Source: Pseudalkalibacillus hwajinpoensis (GTDB lineage: Bacteria; Bacillota; Bacilli; Bacillales; Guptibacillaceae). Taken from it: DNA of 64,000 nt. Below the pieces are notes generated by a model. The model was not told the DNA's origin and ran no database searches. It saw nothing but the letters and a program-made list of their open reading frames with translations. Made by a program: the position numbers and the translations under genes. Of the stretch, positions 20,528-29,787 are shown piece by piece. Each line of letters begins with the position of its first letter. Positions within the stretch are counted from its first letter, which is position 1. The stretch is from positions 62,001 to 126,000 of the forward strand of contig NZ_JADFCM010000009.1 of the NCBI RefSeq assembly GCF_015234585.1. Direction: 5' to 3'.

Positions 20528-23500
20528 TCAATCTTTTTGGTATAAGGAAACCCAGTCGTTTATTACGTCAGCATGTTGCAAATCATAAAACTCAACTATA
20601 TCTTTCTTTTTTTTACGCCCTTCTTCTGTGATTTTTTTACTTGCTTGGTTGATAGACTCTATTAAATCACTTAAAGGAATTACCTCATATTTTCTGGAGA
20701 AGAAGTTTTCAACTAAAGTATTAGTTAAGTTTAGTCTAGGAGATTCAATAGAATAAACTTTCTCAATCACTGTATACATATCCTTAATATAAGAGTTAAC
20801 GTCTTCCTCAATATTATTAAGGATACTGTCGCTACTCATAACCATGTTTATTAATATATTATCAGCAGTTAATTGTGGTAAAATTTCCTTTTCGAAAAAC
20901 TCCATATGAAAAATTTCATAAATTTCATTGAAATAAGTAAATGCTTCAACTTCTTTAACGACATCATTTATATAGTATGACTTTTTTTCATTATTAATAT
21001 TGTTAAAAAAGACACTCCATAAATCTTTGATGTCTGGTCCATTATTGGAAATGCATTGTACTTTTAATTCACTAAACAAATAATCACTTAAACAATTGTC
21101 CTTATATGATATGATGTTCTCCCATACTTCTAAAACTTGAATTCTTTGTTCATCTCTGAAAGCACCATTAATAAACCGATCAACAAAATTTGATAAGGCG
21201 ACTTTGAAACTCGGATGTTCTGGTATTTCAAGAAGACGTAATAACATTTCAGGCCATCTTGTACCTCTAGGGTGATGATATCCGAGCCACCACAAAGGTT
21301 GTGGATTACCAATAAATACTCTCAAACAATCAGTGAGTAACTCTACTGGAAAATAATCAATAACTTTAATGATTTCTTCTTCGAATATCTTTTCTTTGCC
21401 TAAAACAATAGAAGAAATTATTTCTGGAACCTTGGTTCTAGTTAAGCATACAGCCTTTAACCATCTAACATCTTCTCTATTACTTTGTAATAATGAGATT
21501 ATTTTTTGTTTTTCTCCATCACTTAAAGTAGTCCACTTGTCGACAAATTCAGATAGTGCAACAGTAATAAAATTAGTATCCTCTTGGCTTAGAATTCTCT
21601 CCGAAATTCGTTGTCTTTCACTGGGCTCTGTTTTTTTTAATAAAAAATCAGAAACTGCATAACCAGACTCATGTAATAACCTATTGGGTAAATTTTTCTC
21701 TATCCAATATAACCAAGACTCTGCAATTTTTACAACGGCGCTAGAATCTATATACTCTACCGACTTGATAACTGTATTAAATAAGTCGGATTCATTTAAA
21801 GATACAAAATTGTTGGGAACTGTCTGCAAAAATATAGGGAATAATTCACTCCACACACTCCACAACTCTTTTGTTTGATCTTCATTTAAACTGCTCCGAT
21901 CAATATAATCTCTACCGAAATCATCACCAAAATCTATCAAGAATCTACTAGTGTTAGCAGCTACAATCTTATTGGACATTGCCTGAGTCATATAATTCAT
22001 TAAATAAGCCTTATGTTCACAATTAAAGCTATTCCAACCTCTCATTGCTCCCCTAATAGCTTGGTACACCACGTTCGGATGTTCATCACTAAAAACTATA
22101 TCAATATGCTGCTTGCTATCACTGAAATACCTAGCTACCGTGAAAGCAATTTTCGATCTAATAAAGGATTCTTTATATGAAAGTAATTGTGCTATTAATC
22201 TTAAATTTTTATCTTCTTCTTCGAATAAAAATTCATTTGATGCAATCTTCCACGCTTCTTCAGAACTTACGTTTTTTGATTCGTGAGGCTGTATTAATTT
22301 ATTAGCTATATTTTCAACATCATTATTATCGTGATTTCTTAGCAAATCATCCAGATAATCGACAAAACTAGTTGAGTTTGAAACCTCTAACCAGGGCTCA
22401 CCTTCTTGCCAGAACACCCTGCTGTTTTTTATATCATTGTGTTTTATAAAGTCATATACAACTTTTTGCAAATCATTACTTTGGTTGTCGATAATTGAAA
22501 GAAGAAAAATAAGTCCCGAATCTCTAATAGAAGGAAAGATAGAATTTAATGACTTAATCGCCAAAGATATTAGCTCATCCTTAAACACCTGGTTTGATGA
22601 ATAATTAGAGAACAATTTTTCTATTTGCTTAGTATACATAAATGCCGTTTTAGGCTCTAAACATCCTATCCCCTTAGATAGAATATGAACTATTTGACCC
22701 AGTTGTGATCTTCTCTGATGTTTGATTACATATTTTGATGCCTCATAGTAAGTTGGATGTGTGAATAATATATTGTCATCAACAACAGTTACGTATCCAT
22801 TTATTTCCATATCTTCTAAATGCTCTAATATCCAGTCTGGTAGTTTTGCATCAGAAGTATACTCAGGAAAAGAGGGACTGCTTTTTTTACCAGGAAAATC
22901 CATCATTTGGTAATCTTCTTTTAGTATCACTAAGCTTGGTTGATCTTCTGAATTAGATAATACATGGGTAAGTTCTTTAAATTTAATCGCTTGTGTAGTA
23001 TCAGAGCCTAAGCCCAATGCCATGAGTACTTTATTAAATTCATTTGATTTTGTGTTGAAGTACATTCCCAGCGTATGTGCATCAACTGTAGCTAACTGAA
23101 CCAAATCTTCAAAGTCTTTTTGTATTAACTCTGATTTATCCCGAAATGCTAAATGCCTTAGTTGCCCAGGTTGTAATAGATTGTTAGAATGTAACTCATT
23201 AAGATTTTTTTTCACTAGCTCAGCTACTTCAGTAGAAATATTTTTTTCCAAACAATATGCATTCCATACATTTTGTATAAATTGGTGATCTTGGACCGTT
23301 AAATCTGTCCATTCATTCCCTTCTAACATCCATTCATGAGGATTATCTGTATTTTTGAGTCTCCTAAGCAACTCTTTTTTACTTGTAACGATAATTTTTC
23401 TGTTTGGTCCCAAATTTTCAATCAATTGGGATAGTGTACTCCATACTTCATAAAAGTTGTCTTCTAATTCTACCTGACCAAATGGATCTTCAATAACACA

Positions 23501-24460
23501 TAATCTCTCTTCTAAAGAATTTTGCATGAGAAAACGCCGCGCTTCTTTAATATCCGACTCTATTAAACAATTATACCCTGAGTATTGTAATTCCTTTGCA
23601 ATTCTTCTAGCCAAATGAGTTTTTCCACAAAATGAAATGCCCGTAAGAAGGAGTACATTTCTTTCTTCTAAAAGTTTTATTGCTTCTTCTATTCCTTCTC
23701 TGTCTACGTTAACTGGATTTAAGTAAATTTGATTACCCTTGTATCTATCAAGGAGTTGTAAAATTGACGGAATTACATCTTCACGCAAATCTCTTGCGAC
23801 TTTAACTAGATCTATTAGCTCTATTAAAACACTTTTCGCTTTATTTAGTGGTACAAAGTATTTCTTGTTCATTAATTCAATACATTTATTAGTAAGTGTT
23901 TCTTCGCTTAGCATCTCCCAGACCAAAATTCTTTTACAAATACTACGCAAAACACCACTATGGTTTCTAAAGTAATTCGCCTGTATAGAAGAATACATAG
24001 CACGTTTTTCTCTTAAAGGAGTACTTTTATCATTATTTTCTTCTAAATAATCAGGGATACTATTTAAAAGTCCATTGTTGATTGAACCTCTGTTCAAGTA
24101 AATATTGTCTGTTAAAAAGGGCCGAACTATATCTGTGCCTCTCGCTCTTGTTATAAATAAAACAGACCTAGAGACATCAGTCTTTAATCTATCAATAAGG
24201 TTGTTTTCTGATAATCTGTCGGGAAAATGATTTAACCACGAAGTAAGCTCTTTAAGAGTTAGATCCGCTTGTGTACTCTTTACTTGGATCTCAACTGTAT
24301 TTTTCTGCCCATCTTCAACAATAATTAGCTCAGCATCTTCACCACCCTTTTTCTCTACAATTAGTTCAATATTATCTTTTTCGAGATTAGATAGTGCAAT
24401 ATACACTGTTGCTAAATATTGATATTCATATCCTTGTACACCTGATATTTCAACTGACAA
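20528..24460 (-). CDS. Large STAND-type NTPase with N-terminal nuclease-like domain (Avs-like)
   Basis: A 1310-aa cytoplasmic protein. Residues 1-120 look like a PD-(D/E)xK/DUF4297-type nuclease: GVQGYEYQYL, GGEDAELII and TVEIQVKST supply candidate residues D42, E57, Q59 and K61. Residues 265-365 hold a P-loop NTPase: Walker A GISFCGKT (274-281), Walker B LCVIEDPFG (320-328), sensor-like KIIVTSKK. The remaining 850 residues are helical, as in repeat-type sensor domains. This order resembles Avs antiphage STAND proteins, in which the C-terminal repeats sense phage proteins and trigger the nuclease. The start is TTG 24460, 7 bases after AAGGAGG. A structured leader precedes it. Defence function is inferred. 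Confidence 0.7.
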   Translation of the reverse strand: MSVEISGVQGYEYQYLATVYIALSNLEKDNIELIVEKKGGEDAELIIVEDGQKNTVEIQVKSTQADLTLKELTSWLNHFPDRLSENNLIDRLKTDVSRSVLFITRARGTDIVRPFLTDNIYLNRGSINNGLLNSIPDYLEENNDKSTPLREKRAMYSSIQANYFRNHSGVLRSICKRILVWEMLSEETLTNKCIELMNKKYFVPLNKAKSVLIELIDLVKVARDLREDVIPSILQLLDRYKGNQIYLNPVNVDREGIEEAIKLLEERNVLLLTGISFCGKTHLARRIAKELQYSGYNCLIESDIKEARRFLMQNSLEERLCVIEDPFGQVELEDNFYEVWSTLSQLIENLGPNRKIIVTSKKELLRRLKNTDNPHEWMLEGNEWTDLTVQDHQFIQNVWNAYCLEKNISTEVAELVKKNLNELHSNNLLQPGQLRHLAFRDKSELIQKDFEDLVQLATVDAHTLGMYFNTKSNEFNKVLMALGLGSDTTQAIKFKELTHVLSNSEDQPSLVILKEDYQMMDFPGKKSSPSFPEYTSDAKLPDWILEHLEDMEINGYVTVVDDNILFTHPTYYEASKYVIKHQRRSQLGQIVHILSKGIGCLEPKTAFMYTKQIEKLFSNYSSNQVFKDELISLAIKSLNSIFPSIRDSGLIFLLSIIDNQSNDLQKVVYDFIKHNDIKNSRVFWQEGEPWLEVSNSTSFVDYLDDLLRNHDNNDVENIANKLIQPHESKNVSSEEAWKIASNEFLFEEEDKNLRLIAQLLSYKESFIRSKIAFTVARYFSDSKQHIDIVFSDEHPNVVYQAIRGAMRGWNSFNCEHKAYLMNYMTQAMSNKIVAANTSRFLIDFGDDFGRDYIDRSSLNEDQTKELWSVWSELFPIFLQTVPNNFVSLNESDLFNTVIKSVEYIDSSAVVKIAESWLYWIEKNLPNRLLHESGYAVSDFLLKKTEPSERQRISERILSQEDTNFITVALSEFVDKWTTLSDGEKQKIISLLQSNREDVRWLKAVCLTRTKVPEIISSIVLGKEKIFEEEIIKVIDYFPVELLTDCLRVFIGNPQPLWWLGYHHPRGTRWPEMLLRLLEIPEHPSFKVALSNFVDRFINGAFRDEQRIQVLEVWENIISYKDNCLSDYLFSELKVQCISNNGPDIKDLWSVFFNNINNEKKSYYINDVVKEVEAFTYFNEIYEIFHMEFFEKEILPQLTADNILINMVMSSDSILNNIEEDVNSYIKDMYTVIEKVYSIESPRLNLTNTLVENFFSRKYEVIPLSDLIESINQASKKITEEGRKKKKDIVEFYDLQHADVINDWVSLYQKD

Positions 24461-24477
24461 TCAATTACCTCCTTAAT

Positions 24478-24595
24478 CGCCGGAAACATTGATTATTGGC
24501 TAAACCTCCTCAGGTTGAACCTAAAGGTGAAAAACCCAATTCTGCTAAGACTTGGGTTATCTTCCTCACAAAGTATCCGGCTGACACGCTAGCCT
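24478..24595 (-). promoter_or_regulatory. Structured leader before the STAND gene
   Basis: On the minus strand, GCCGGA (24581-24576) pairs with TCCGGC (24484-24479), enclosing two hairpins. One is AACCCAA/TTGGGTT (24558-24552 with 24539-24533), which is followed by T5 and is terminator-like. The other is formed by AGGTT-AACCT-AGGTT (24522-24503), where the middle AACCT can pair with either neighbour. The ribosome site follows directly. An attenuator or structured 5' UTR is suggested; no known riboswitch class is recognised. Confidence 0.45.
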
Positions 24596-25026
24596 TCGTT
24601 TAGTTTTATTATACTTTTCTGCCTTAATAAGTGTCCTTCTTTCTTGTCCATATTCCTATAAAACCAATAAGGAAACAAAAGGGATACCAACACTATTTAT
24701 TGTACCAATAAATTCTTTATGATCCATAAAATTCATATAAAGTCTTCGAATTATACTATTTAAATATTATAAACAAAACTTATGATAAAGGCAGATTTCT
24801 AAAAATGTCCGTCTTTTACATAACATAGTGATTGAAGAAACAGAGTCTACTACTATTTTCATAAATCCTCGCTGCTTCTTATAAAACACTTGTCTCCTCT
24901 ACTTTTTAAATCGGTATTTATGTATTCTAATGGAAGTGATAAGTTTTTAAACTTTCAATTTTTAACTCAAAGAGACTCTGAGGTTCATAGCACTTTACTC
25001 TTAGAAACTTTTATGAGCAAAACTCT
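24596..25026. other. Non-coding AT-rich interval
   Basis: No ORF with a ribosome site or convincing conservation is seen. It probably contains the promoter of the STAND gene. A plus-strand frame starting at 24890 is antisense to the 163-aa gene and has no ribosome site. Confidence 0.5.
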
Positions 25027-25518
25027 TTATTCAGTTAGTTTTTCTATTTGCATTTTCCCGAATAATACATACTCTGCCTTAACAGATATAATCTGTTCCT
25101 TTCCAAACCGAAAACAAGCTACCTCAATACAAGTTTTCTCTATATTTTTTACTACACCTTGCCTTTCTGTGAAATTTATTAAATATATTTTTACCAAGTC
25201 ACCTACCTTTAAAAAATCCTGTTTAAATTTATAAAATGTTCTTACTGGATATTCCTTAAATTCATTCATCCTTAAATTCGACTTTGTTACTACGTCACTA
25301 TATGCTAGAGGTTCAATCTCTATTAACCCTTCTGTAACTTCATTTACAGCAATAGGGCTAGTGGTAATTTCTCCATCTTCTTTGACAAATACAACTTTTA
25401 TAGAATTATTTCTATAATCACAAATTAAACAATCCCTATATTCAGAACCATATCTTACTCTAATGGGCATCCTTATATATAAGTATCTGTAATCAAATAT
25501 ATGAAATTTCTCCAACAT
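25027..25518 (-). CDS. Unrecognised beta-rich protein (163 aa)
   Basis: Not recognised. The sequence alternates short hydrophobic strands with charged turns and looks like two small SH3/Tudor-like barrels: one around VRYGSEYRDCLICDYRNNSIKVVFV, the second around FLKVGDLVKIYLINFTERQG and beyond. There are no membrane segments or catalytic motifs. It lies 50 bp downstream of the RNase H-like gene on the same strand, so the two probably share a transcript. The start is uncertain because no strong ribosome site precedes ATG 25518; ATG 17 codons in is an alternative. Confidence 0.5.
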   Translation of the reverse strand: MLEKFHIFDYRYLYIRMPIRVRYGSEYRDCLICDYRNNSIKVVFVKEDGEITTSPIAVNEVTEGLIEIEPLAYSDVVTKSNLRMNEFKEYPVRTFYKFKQDFLKVGDLVKIYLINFTERQGVVKNIEKTCIEVACFRFGKEQIISVKAEYVLFGKMQIEKLTE

Positions 25519-25568
25519 ATAATTGCTTCACTTCTCTTCATGAAAGTAGTGTTATGACTTTAAATCTT

Positions 25569-26132
25569 TCAAGATTTATTTAGCGATTTTCTAGCTGCAT
25601 TGTGTGCTGCTTTATAAAAAGGGTTATATCTTTTTAAATCCCCACTCATCGTTTCTATCTGTAAGCTAATACTTTTGTGTTTCTGTTCGAAATCCTCCCA
25701 CAAGAATAAAACTTCTGTTGCAACCTCATTAATCATGTCAATACTAGTAAGTTTATTATCTACCTTTAACCTATCTACGATTACGCAATCACTATATACC
25801 TCTATTTTAACGGGGGTGATTTTTTTATTTATCACTAACTTATCGAGTTCTTTTATTGCTAAAGCAATTGACTGAAGTTCGGCATAAACAATGTGTGTTT
25901 TCATAATCTTATTATAATGCTTTTTGGATCTCACTTTTACATCGCCTTGCCCCACTATACAAATGCCAAGGCCAAACACTCCTTGAAAATTAAGCTCTGA
26001 TGCATCAACAAAAACTTTAATAACAGTTTCATCATCAACCATATTCTTTGCCCTTATTTTTGCTTCCTCTGGTGGCTTTATCGAATCGTTAATTAAGTAT
26101 TGCTTCGTATTAATTTTCTTATGTCCTCTCAT
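25569..26132 (-). CDS. RNase H-fold protein
   Basis: A 187-aa protein with the spacing of an RNase H domain: D43 in IKVFVDASELNFQGVFGLGI, E85 in VYAELQSIALAI, and D115 in KIEVYSDCVIVDRL. The C-terminal helix AAHNAARKS sits where the fourth acidic/histidine residues normally lie but has no aspartate, so activity is uncertain. The start at ATG 26132 follows AGGAGG at good spacing. It may process RNA-DNA hybrids of element replication or of the reverse transcriptase encoded 5 kb away; that link is inference. Confidence 0.65.
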   Translation of the reverse strand: MRGHKKINTKQYLINDSIKPPEEAKIRAKNMVDDETVIKVFVDASELNFQGVFGLGICIVGQGDVKVRSKKHYNKIMKTHIVYAELQSIALAIKELDKLVINKKITPVKIEVYSDCVIVDRLKVDNKLTSIDMINEVATEVLFLWEDFEQKHKSISLQIETMSGDLKRYNPFYKAAHNAARKSLNKS

Positions 26133-26470
26133 ATCCACACCTCCTATTATCACCTTCCAATATTTACAATAAAGTAGTAATGCATTACATTCTAGTGATA
26201 TTTGAAGAAATTTAACGGAATAACGAACAATTTTTAACTATAGAAGAAATTCAATTTGGTTACCATCCCATATAACCTCGAAATCACCCAGACCAATTAT
26301 GGCCGTCCTGTACTCTTTAGAACACTAAAAGGTACAATAAATGCATGGTAATTACCTGAAGCAAAAGGGGTTTATAGCAGTTCATTTTAAATCAATTGAT
26401 TTAAATAAACTTGATAAATAGTGATTAATTTGACGAAATTCAGTCACCTCAAATCTGAAAGGACATGAAC
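26133..26470. other. Non-coding interval with two inverted repeats before rep
   Basis: Contains a near-perfect hairpin TGTACTCTTTAG-aaca-CTAAAAGGTACA (26309-26336) and a perfect 20-bp palindrome TTTAAATCAATTGATTTAAA (26386-26405). It lies directly upstream of the HUH replication gene. Candidates are the double-strand replication origin and a repressor operator. No gene is seen. Confidence 0.5.
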
Positions 26471-27241
26471 ATGAAATCTTCTTACTCAAAAGCAATCATT
26501 AGCAACAACTTTGTAGAAGTCATTCAACAAGCATATTCACCTAACATTAAAAGAACTTCTTTAGGAGGACGTAAGCCTACCTCAAAGCAATCCATGGAAA
26601 ATTTTGAAGCAAATATCAAGGTAAGCATTAACCGTGCAAGGAAGAGAATTCGTAGATTGTTAGAGTGTAACTTTACCGAGCAATATGCTTTTATCACACT
26701 TACATTTAAACCTACAAATGAGTTTGACCTTACCGATATTAACACTTGTAACAAGCTATTTAGAGTTTTCAAGAAACGTCTCACTTACTACCTTAAAAAA
26801 AATAGGCACAGCAAATTTACTTACTTAGGCGTTACTGAGTTTCACAATGAACAGGGCAACATCCATTATCATCTAGTTTGCAATCTAATTGAGATTTCAA
26901 CTAAAACTCTAGAAAACATTTGGTCATATGGTTTTGTTAGTAAAATGGTATCTGATTCTCGTCCTACTGATAATGAGAAGATTGCTTCTTATTTAAACAA
27001 GGGCATAGCTGACAAGAGACTTAACGGACACGATAGATATTTGAAATCACATAAACTTAAACAGCCAGATATTTACGAGCTCGAAAATATAGCTGATTTT
27101 TATGCTCACCTTGATAAATGCATACCAAGTTTTAAACATGGTGACACATATTACTCCCCATATACAGGTGAGACAAAATACGAGCAATACTATTTAGAAA
27201 ACGCAAAGGAGCTAATCGACTATGTACAGGATGCTGGATAA
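26471..27241 (+). CDS. HUH-type rolling-circle replication initiator
   Basis: A 256-aa Rep protein. Motif 1 is FITLTF (residues 74-79), the HUH metal motif is NIHYHLVCN (H132 and H134), and the catalytic tyrosine is probably Y174 in KIASYLNKGI. This order is that of rolling-circle initiators that nick and rejoin origin DNA. The start is ATG 26471, 8 bases after AAAGG; an ATG two codons earlier is too close to it. It overlaps the next gene by 20 bases. It likely lets the excised circle replicate and could also serve mobilisation. Confidence 0.82.
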   Translation: MKSSYSKAIISNNFVEVIQQAYSPNIKRTSLGGRKPTSKQSMENFEANIKVSINRARKRIRRLLECNFTEQYAFITLTFKPTNEFDLTDINTCNKLFRVFKKRLTYYLKKNRHSKFTYLGVTEFHNEQGNIHYHLVCNLIEISTKTLENIWSYGFVSKMVSDSRPTDNEKIASYLNKGIADKRLNGHDRYLKSHKLKQPDIYELENIADFYAHLDKCIPSFKHGDTYYSPYTGETKYEQYYLENAKELIDYVQDAG

Positions 27242-27422
27242 TTACCCAGATGTTTTAAATGTTTCAGACGTCCAAAGAGTTCTAGGGATAGGGAGAAAGC
27301 AGGCATATGAGCTAGTACACTCTGGAAACTTTCATGTAATAAACATTGGGAAACGAATTAAAGTCTCAAAAAGCGTTCTAATTAAATGGATTGAAGGGGA
27401 GAAAAACAATCATGCCAACTAA
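27222..27422 (+). CDS. Excisionase-type helix-turn-helix protein
   Basis: A 66-aa MerR-like/HTH_17 DNA-binding protein: VLNVSDVQRVLGIGRKQAYELVHSGNFHVINIGKRIKVSKSVLIKWI. This is the family labelled excisionase or helix-turn-helix domain in Gram-positive elements. It overlaps the rep 3' end by 20 bases, with AAAGGAG inside rep, so it is translationally coupled. It could be the recombination directionality factor or a regulator; the choice is not settled by sequence. Confidence 0.8.
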   Translation: MYRMLDNYPDVLNVSDVQRVLGIGRKQAYELVHSGNFHVINIGKRIKVSKSVLIKWIEGEKNNHAN

Positions 27423-28155
27423 AACAAAGCTAATTGATTGTGGAAGTAAAATATTTGTTTATGATTATCAAACTAAAAGAACTTTGAAGAACTCAAGAAT
27501 TGAATCTAAGAGTGAGGATAAAGAGGTGATTAACTTAAAGCATTTGTTATTAAGAAATTTTGTTGATGATAGATTGCTCACAACATTCGATTTAAAACTA
27601 TCAATAAATCACTATAATGACATTGAAAATAGATTGGAGACCTTCTGTGACCACATAAGAAGTTTAAGTGGTCATTCTAAAATTAAATACCTAGCTACAG
27701 TTGAACTTCCTTCTAATAATTTTGAAACAGATGCTTATGTAAAACTAATAACTGACGTAGAAATATATGAGTTAGAACAAGGTGATAATATGGGTGAAGA
27801 GGATAATGAAGAACATTTCGAAGAATACTTCGATGACCTATGGGGCGATGAGGTTTTAGTAGATGTGCACAATTTCAATGAACTAGTAGATATATTCACT
27901 ACAGCTTACAAAACCTCTATTTCATCTCCATACTTCAAGGAGACTTACAATGTAATCTTCCGTAATAAACTTAAAAAGCCTAAAATATATCTCGATGAAA
28001 ATGCTGAGAAATATATTGCAAAACATAATGTACTTAGTTACCCAACTGTGCATTCAACAGAAATTTATAATGATAGAGATGGGTTCGTTACTATCAATGA
28101 ATACTCACTTGAGACCATGTCTGCTGCGGACGACATTGATCTTGATTGGTTCTAG
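27412..28155 (+). CDS. Unrecognised acidic protein in the rep operon (247 aa)
   Basis: Not recognised. The N-terminal third is basic and beta-like (TKTKLIDCGSKIFVYDYQTKR). The middle contains an acidic run (GEEDNEEHFEEYFDDLWGDE), and the C-terminus has VTINEYSLETMSAADD. There are no membrane segments, cysteines for zinc or P-loop. It starts within the end of the HTH gene (ATG 27412, AAGGGGAG upstream) and is the last gene before a terminator, so it belongs to the rep operon. Confidence 0.6.
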   Translation: MPTKTKLIDCGSKIFVYDYQTKRTLKNSRIESKSEDKEVINLKHLLLRNFVDDRLLTTFDLKLSINHYNDIENRLETFCDHIRSLSGHSKIKYLATVELPSNNFETDAYVKLITDVEIYELEQGDNMGEEDNEEHFEEYFDDLWGDEVLVDVHNFNELVDIFTTAYKTSISSPYFKETYNVIFRNKLKKPKIYLDENAEKYIAKHNVLSYPTVHSTEIYNDRDGFVTINEYSLETMSAADDIDLDWF

Positions 28156-28306
28156 AAACTAAGCAATATTACCCAAGGTTTTATCAAAGAAATTCTATAT
28201 CCTCTTAAAGAAAACCTTAACTACTCCAAATACTTTATTTGCAAAAAAAAAAATATATATCTAAGAGTAGAGAACCTCTGTTATGTAATGTATAAACTTT
28301 TTATTC

Positions 28307-28354
28307 AAAAAGCCACATCTCAATCCTTAGTGGATCAAGTTGTGGCTTTTTTAT
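28307..28354. terminator. Bidirectional terminator between convergent operons
   Basis: AAAAAGCCACA and TGTGGCTTTTT arms with an imperfect inner stem (AATCC/GGAT). T-runs lie on both strands. It separates the rep operon (+) from the 305-aa gene (-). The rest of the 28156-28470 interval shows only an A-rich tract. Confidence 0.85.
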
Positions 28355-28470
28355 ACTGTACTTAATCCGCTAATTTTCTGATAAGTACTTTTTTTATTTC
28401 TTGGTACACTTTTTTATTAACAACATTCAACCAAGAACCTATTTCTATTTTGTATAAGGAGCAGTTAATA

Positions 28471-29388
28471 TTAACGTGATGTTAGTGCTCTTTTTTTAAT
28501 CTCTAATACTATATCTAAATCTGTTTTGTTATTTTCTAAACTAACGTCCATAAAAACTTCCTTGCCGGTAGTTAAGAAATTGTTATAACCTTCTAGTAAA
28601 AGCCTATAGTATTTATTAATTTCTTCATTACTGAGTTCAACACCAACATATCCAGTTCCAGCTATAAAGCTCTCTAATCTTACAGCCGACTTATATAACT
28701 TCCTATCTTTGAACGGAATTAATTTTAGGGATGGCTTCAATTCATCTGTTAAAATTATGCAGGTATTGTGGACATCTTTTCCCTTTTTAAAAACCTCTTT
28801 AATCATACTCTTATTTAAAAAGTCTAATTCATCATACGGAGTAACGTTTTCTGACAAAAACTCCAATGATTGAATAATCCTATAATCCCCTTGTGGTTGC
28901 TGTTTTAAATAACTTAAAAACTTATTTCTATCTTGATCATCCATAAAAAGTTGTTTACAACCTAGAAAGTTTCTAGACCAAGTAGTACCGTCATCTAGAA
29001 AATCACGTACTTCATTGGAAAACACCTCATCAGGATTTAATGAGCAAGTAACTAGGATATTGTGATGTTGATAAATTGACAAAAAGGTTTTCAGATTTTC
29101 TTTCTGATCTTCATTTAAATTGACACTTTCAAACAGACCATCTAAAACAAATATATTCTTTTTTTCAAGATAATATGAAGGTTGGTTTATTATATCACTA
29201 ATATGTATGTATTCAGTTTGAAGTCCTCTTGCATTTAATGCTGTTAAAAAATCTTCTGATAGACGTGTTAGTTCTTTCGGTTTGCTTCCAAAGAGGATAA
29301 CTCTTTCAGGTTTTTCAAAAAAAACCAAGTTCTCAAGAAAAGTTAAAGCACGATTATTTTTATTGTTTTTTTTAATTCCTAAGAACAT
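28471..29388 (-). CDS. AAA/DnaA-like protein lacking a P-loop (305 aa)
   Basis: Not firmly recognised. The first 150 residues have the rhythm of a DnaA/IstB-like AAA+ core: RVILFGSKPKELTRLSEDFLTAL, TEYIHISDII, a Walker B-like NIFVLDGLF, and a sensor I-like NILVTCSLNPDEVF. The Walker A position reads FGSKPKEL instead of GxxGxGKT, so ATP binding is unlikely. The C-terminal half is helical. ATG 29388 is chosen 8 bases after GGAGG. A loader or regulatory role in replication is possible but unproven. Confidence 0.5.
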   Translation of the reverse strand: MFLGIKKNNKNNRALTFLENLVFFEKPERVILFGSKPKELTRLSEDFLTALNARGLQTEYIHISDIINQPSYYLEKKNIFVLDGLFESVNLNEDQKENLKTFLSIYQHHNILVTCSLNPDEVFSNEVRDFLDDGTTWSRNFLGCKQLFMDDQDRNKFLSYLKQQPQGDYRIIQSLEFLSENVTPYDELDFLNKSMIKEVFKKGKDVHNTCIILTDELKPSLKLIPFKDRKLYKSAVRLESFIAGTGYVGVELSNEEINKYYRLLLEGYNNFLTTGKEVFMDVSLENNKTDLDIVLEIKKRALTSR

Positions 29389-29423
29389 TTTCATCTCCTC
29401 CTTTTAATGAAAAACACAATATT

Positions 29424-29639
29424 TTAATATCGAGCTACTAAATAACCTACCTTACATTTATTACAGTGATACTTTGGTATTGATTTATTATATATACGTC
29501 TGGTTATCATATCAAAGCTAGGAGTATTACTGTCATAATTCTCAAAAGCTTCGTCCCATTCGCTATTGTATTCTAGTTTCCCCTCACATAGAGAGCATTG
29601 ATTATTCAAGTTATCGGTTTCAACTTTAATCATATTCAT
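29424..29639 (-). CDS. Small zinc-ribbon protein (71 aa)
   Basis: Two CxxC pairs, NNQCSLCEGKL near the N-terminus and YHCNKCKVGYL at the C-terminus, bracket an acidic region. This is the pattern of a zinc ribbon. Start ATG 29639 follows GGGAGGAA. It lies 36 bp upstream of the 305-aa gene on the same strand, so the two are likely co-transcribed. Function unknown. Confidence 0.6.
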   Translation of the reverse strand: MNMIKVETDNLNNQCSLCEGKLEYNSEWDEAFENYDSNTPSFDMITRRIYNKSIPKYHCNKCKVGYLVARY

Positions 29640-29787
29640 TTCAGTTCCTCCCTCAGATTTAAAATACACACGTATTATACCACATTATTCCAAATGATAT
29701 TTCCGATTTTATTCTGCTGAGTAACTAATATAGTCATAAAGTTTGGGTGAACTTTATATCAAAACTCTAAAAGAATAATAAATTAAT

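Noticed and set aside
24890..25234. Plus-strand open frame of 114 codons
   Set aside because: It is antisense to the better-supported 163-aa gene, has no ribosome site and reads as low-complexity serine/phenylalanine-rich sequence.
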